This document shows positions 60,586 through 64,000 of a stretch of DNA of 64,000 nt, in pieces. Source of the DNA: Camarhynchus parvulus. Its lineage: Eukaryota; Chordata; Aves; Passeriformes; Thraupidae. A model generated the notes under the pieces. It did no database searches. It was given only the letters and a program-made list of their open reading frames with translations, and was not told where the DNA came from. A program made the position numbers and the translations under genes. Position 1 is the stretch's first letter, and each line of letters starts with the position of its first letter. Location: contig NC_044601.1 in NCBI RefSeq assembly GCF_901933205.1, positions 44,551,376 to 44,615,375 of the forward strand, given 5' to 3'.

Positions 60586-62173
60586 GTTCCAGTCAGATTT
60601 TTTTTTTTGCTGACACCATTGTTTAACTTCTCAAAGTAAAGGGGATGAAATTTGACAGAGCCCTAAGAGAGGCCAACTACAGGAGTCTTGCTTCTGATCT
60701 TAAGGCTTGGAAGTAGTACACATCCTGTCATGGGTACTGTGGTCTTCCAGCATGCTTTCTTAACCTCAGACTGTATCCTATAGTTTTCCTGGTCTTCTAG
60801 AACTTGCACAACACTTGGAAAAACTTTTTAAAAATACATATTTTGTATGTGTCCAGTACTTTAAACAGATACAGAAAGTAAGCCTTCAAGAGTATCTTGG
60901 GATAGGATTTAATGCTTGTCTCAAAGCAATAATTTAATGGCATTGCTCATAGTAATTTATATAGTACTATTTATTTTTTCAAACCTAGCATTACTAGCTG
61001 CAAAGCTTAAATTCTAAAAGTTCATTAGACATGGAAGATTTAAATATTTTTGAATACTAATTAGGCTTTTGCACATTTACCATTTCCCAGCAACTTTACA
61101 TATTTTAATCTTCCTGTCCCCTGTTTCAGTAATTCCATTCTTTTTGTGTTTCAGTCTGCTATCTTATCTATCTATCTACCTAAAACCTACTCTTAAAAAG
61201 TAGGGATGGGTGTCTTTCAGCATCAGACCATCTCAATGGCCTAAGTAGTTCGGGTGCACCAATTGTATTCTTGAGGACTCCCTAGTGAGAATACTTGCTC
61301 TGCACCTAACAACCCTCTGTACCTATTAAAGCCTGTAATTATAACAAGAATCACATTTTGTCTTCAGCTTTGGTGGGATAGTGTCATTGTATGTCAAGCA
61401 GTGGATTATCATGTGAAAGGAGACTTTGCCAACATACTCATTTTGTGATGAATAGAAGGATCTTAAAGTATTCATCTGTTAGGAGCTGTTGAGTGGGGGA
61501 AGCTCATTTACTGGGTTGTGCTAATTGGTGTGGGTTGTGGGTTCTCCACAGCCATTTGTAGACAGTAATCAGAGGAAGGAGAACAAGAATACCAAGCCAG
61601 CAGATTTCCTTAAACATTACAGATTTACTGTTCGGTCTCTTGAACAGTATAATGCAACCATTCATTAGACCCCCTACATACCTAAAAAGGAATTGTTTTA
61701 ATTTCTGGACCTTTTCATGGGCTGTGTGCACCCTTTGTAATTAATTTGCTTTAAATTAAAAGTATATTCTGGGCCAAGAAATCAGCTTCTTACAAACAAT
61801 CTGGAAAATACTTAGAGATTCACTTTATTTGGTGTATCTCTACTTTTTTGAGTTTCACACAGCACGTTACGCACTTGGAGAGTTGATGCTCCTCTGACTT
61901 TCATTCCTAACTGGAGTTTTCATGCAGTGTTGAGAGACAGCTGGTAATCTATGTAATTATATGTGTCCTCATGAATTCGTAGAGTGCTCTGAGAATCAAG
62001 TGAGTTTTTAACACAGTGCTGCTCTCCAGGGTAGCAGTTGTGTGTTGTATTCAGCGTGTTATATTCAGGGCAATATTCCAATCCTGCAGATTTAACACTT
62101 TTTGCCTTCGTGTCTAGACTTTTAGTCAGGGATGATGTTAAAGAAGGGAGCACCCTAAGATCTTTAGAGCTAG

Positions 62174-62224
62174 CTGTCAGGCTAGCTCTGCACAGGGCAG
62201 TCCTGTGTAGAGCTAGCCCGACAG
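62174..62224. repeat. 23-bp imperfect inverted repeat with 5-base loop
   Basis: The arms at 62,174-62,196 and 62,202-62,224 match as reverse complements at 21 of 23 positions around the loop GCAGT. In RNA from either strand one mismatch becomes a G-U pair. The nine-base motif AGAGCTAGC occurs at 62,166 and again at 62,209, and in reverse complement at 62,081+100 (62,181-62,189), so smaller alternative hairpins are also possible. Confidence 0.95.
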
Positions 62225-63555
62225 CCACAGATGAGCTGGTACGTCCACCCAGGAGAGTGCCACCCCAGACTTCAGTCCCTTGAAGAAGAATGATCTCACC
62301 AGTGATGGGCCTCTGAGAAGATCCATCAGGAAAGTCTCACCGCACAAGCATTTATCTTCCCCACAGCTCTGAGTTAACAGGGCTCGACTGCCTTGTTTCA
62401 GAGACAGCTTTGGTAGCCCTGCAGGGGCAGTTTTTGCATGGACACAACAGAGATCAAAGGCTTTATTCTGTGACACTAACATTAAAAAATGTTATTTTCC
62501 TTATTTCTTTAAATTTCTTAAGCTTGTTTTAAACCTTGTATCCTGTTCCTTTCTTTCCCAATATGCTGTTTGCAAATCAGCAGATGTTTTCAGGACTTGA
62601 GAGAAGCTTGTGTTCATCCAAGATGACACTTACCTTCCTTTATCCATGCTCTTCCTCTTGGAACCTTCCTATATGTCAGAGTAAGTCATGGTAACTTAGT
62701 GGAAAAATGTGAATGACATCTTGTCAGGTTTGGATCTTCCAGGTGCACTGCCTTTCTTGGAGCTGCACCACAGCTGACAGTAAATAAATGTGTACTTTCT
62801 AAGAGATGAGTTTAGGAAAAGCTGTGCAGAGATGACTCTGCTCACAAATTATGTTTTGTAGTTTTTACTTTTGTTTCTGGCTTCCCTCTGCTATTAAATA
62901 TGTTGGAGTTGACATCTGTCCCAACTTTTTTATTGGTCTTACTTTTGGGCAGATGGACGTCTTTGTCAGTGATTGTTAACTTAGTCTAAGCAATAATCAA
63001 ATCAAATTTAGACCAAGTCCTTGCTGAACCCCACCAAATCTTACTCCCATGTACTGTTCCATGTTTCTGACTGGCTTGCAAAGATGGGACACTCGCAGAA
63101 AACACTAGGCCAGTATTAGACCGGTTGGTTTTTATTAGATAGTTTAGGTAACTTGGTTGGTTGTTGGCTGTGGAACTGGATGCCATAAAACACTTCATCA
63201 ATTATCATTGAGGGAAAAAAAAAAGAGAGAGAAAAGGTGTTTTCCACTCAGCAGAGACAATTCTGAAACCAGCAGAGATACGGCTTCTGTGCAATTGTAG
63301 TCCTGTGATAACAATCACTGGATTGTAAGTGGAGTTACCAGACAGGTTTTGTCCACTCTTTGTGGTCAAATCACAAACTGGCCACAGAAAGCTTGGAATC
63401 ACTTGCTTTAGGTGATGGCACACTAACAAATAGATTCACTGCTGAGTTTGATTTTTTTTTTAATTTTTACTGTAGAGATTTAGACTTTCCATGTTCTCAC
63501 CAAATAGTTAATAAAATCTTGAGAATTACTTTTGAGATCCGGTGAAATAGGAAAA

Positions 63556-64000
63556 TCACAGAATCGTAGAACTTAGTGATTCTTGCAGTCCCTTTCAACT
63601 CATGGAGTCCAGCTCCTGGCCCTCCACAGGATACCCAAGGAGCCACATACACCATGTGCCCAAAAGCATTGTCCAAACAGTTTTTGAACTTTATGAGGCT
63701 GATGCTGTGACCACTTCCCTGGGGAGCCTGTTCCAGTGCCCAGCCACCCTCTGTGTGAAAAACATTTTCCTTGTATTCATCCTAAACCTCCCCTGATTCA
63801 GCTTCATGCCACTTCCTTGAGTCCTGTCGCTGGTCATGAGAGTGAAGAGATCAGTGCCCATCCCTCTGCTTCCCTATCACAAGGATGTTGAATACCACAG
63901 TGAGGTCTCCCCTCAGTCTCGCCTTCTCCAGGCTGAACAGCCAAGTGTCCTCAGCTACTTCTCATATGACTTCCCCTCCAGAAGAACAAGAAAATACAAG
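63556..64000 (-). mobile_element. CR1 LINE, minus strand, cut by window end
   Basis: 'tcacagaatcgtagaactta' at 63,556 is the reverse complement of a CR1 3' tail. It is followed by the reverse-oriented CCAGAGGGTGGCTGGGCACT-type segment near 63,750 and the 'ctccaggctgaacagcc' segment near 63,927. The element continues beyond 64,000. It lies inside MAP1B intron 2, antisense to the gene. Confidence 0.9.

Larger units (their letters stand above)
53778..64000 (+). other. MAP1B: MAP1B intron 2 (5' part, runs off the window)
   Basis: It opens with a consensus GTGAGT donor. More than 10.2 kb is present, and no downstream MAP1B exon is recognisable, so the acceptor lies beyond the window. Contents that I can support are two hairpin-forming inverted repeats, an LTR remnant on the minus strand, a CR1 fragment at the right edge, and a patch at 56,440-56,640 rich in homeobox-type AT motifs. 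Open frames here (for example minus-strand 57,155-57,535) show no known protein. Confidence 0.85.

Noticed and set aside
53778..64000. The third MAP1B coding exon
   Set aside because: I looked for the conserved continuation after SPEVRG and did not find it; intron 2 most likely extends beyond the window.
1..64000. CRISPR arrays, operons, phage or bacterial defence genes
   Set aside because: Intron-containing MAP1B, CpG island, CR1 LINEs and ERV LTRs show a vertebrate genome; no regularly spaced repeats or prokaryotic gene clusters are present.

Overview
This is vertebrate nuclear DNA, almost certainly from a bird. The background is AT-rich with no dense gene content. It carries several copies of the avian-type CR1 LINE, 5'-truncated and ending in the characteristic short 3' tail (for example 'tattctatgattctgtg' at about 20,340). 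It also has retroviral LTR fragments of families that I recognise from bird genomes. The only gene I can support is the 5' end of MAP1B, encoding microtubule-associated protein 1B, on the + strand. MAP1B is Z-linked in chicken as far as I recall, so this may be Z-chromosome sequence, but nothing in the window proves that.

Layout. From 1 to about 48,300 the sequence is intergenic DNA upstream of MAP1B. Open frames there are short and unrecognisable, with scattered CR1 fragments (about 17.1, 19.8-20.7, 30.3-30.9, 31.7, 41.2 and 44.6-45.6 kb), two LTR-like elements (about 35.2-35.7 kb on + and 39.5-40.1 kb on -), and two A/C-rich low-complexity tracts (12.85 and 38.1 kb). A CpG island spans about 48,330-49,580. 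It holds a TATA box (48,753-48,759), an initiator match 33 bases downstream, and MAP1B coding exon 1 (48,865-49,042). Intron 1 is 4.6 kb. Coding exon 2 (53,676-53,777) follows with matching splice phase. The rest of the window is the beginning of intron 2, which runs off the right edge. Intron 2 holds a second LTR remnant (about 60.3 kb), two striking hairpin-forming inverted repeats (58,428-58,463 and 62,174-62,224) and a minus-strand CR1 cut by the window end.

Together the two exons encode the first 92 residues of the MAP1B heavy chain plus the first base of codon 93. The remaining exons, including the very large exon coding most of the protein, lie beyond base 64,000. I found no gene cluster, CRISPR array, defence system or other undescribed multi-gene system. 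The observations most worth a second look are the two near-perfect hairpins, the uninterrupted reading frame through the promoter, exon 1 and proximal intron 1, a possible small inverted-repeat element at 43.5 kb, and an RFX-like site in a conserved-looking patch of intron 2.
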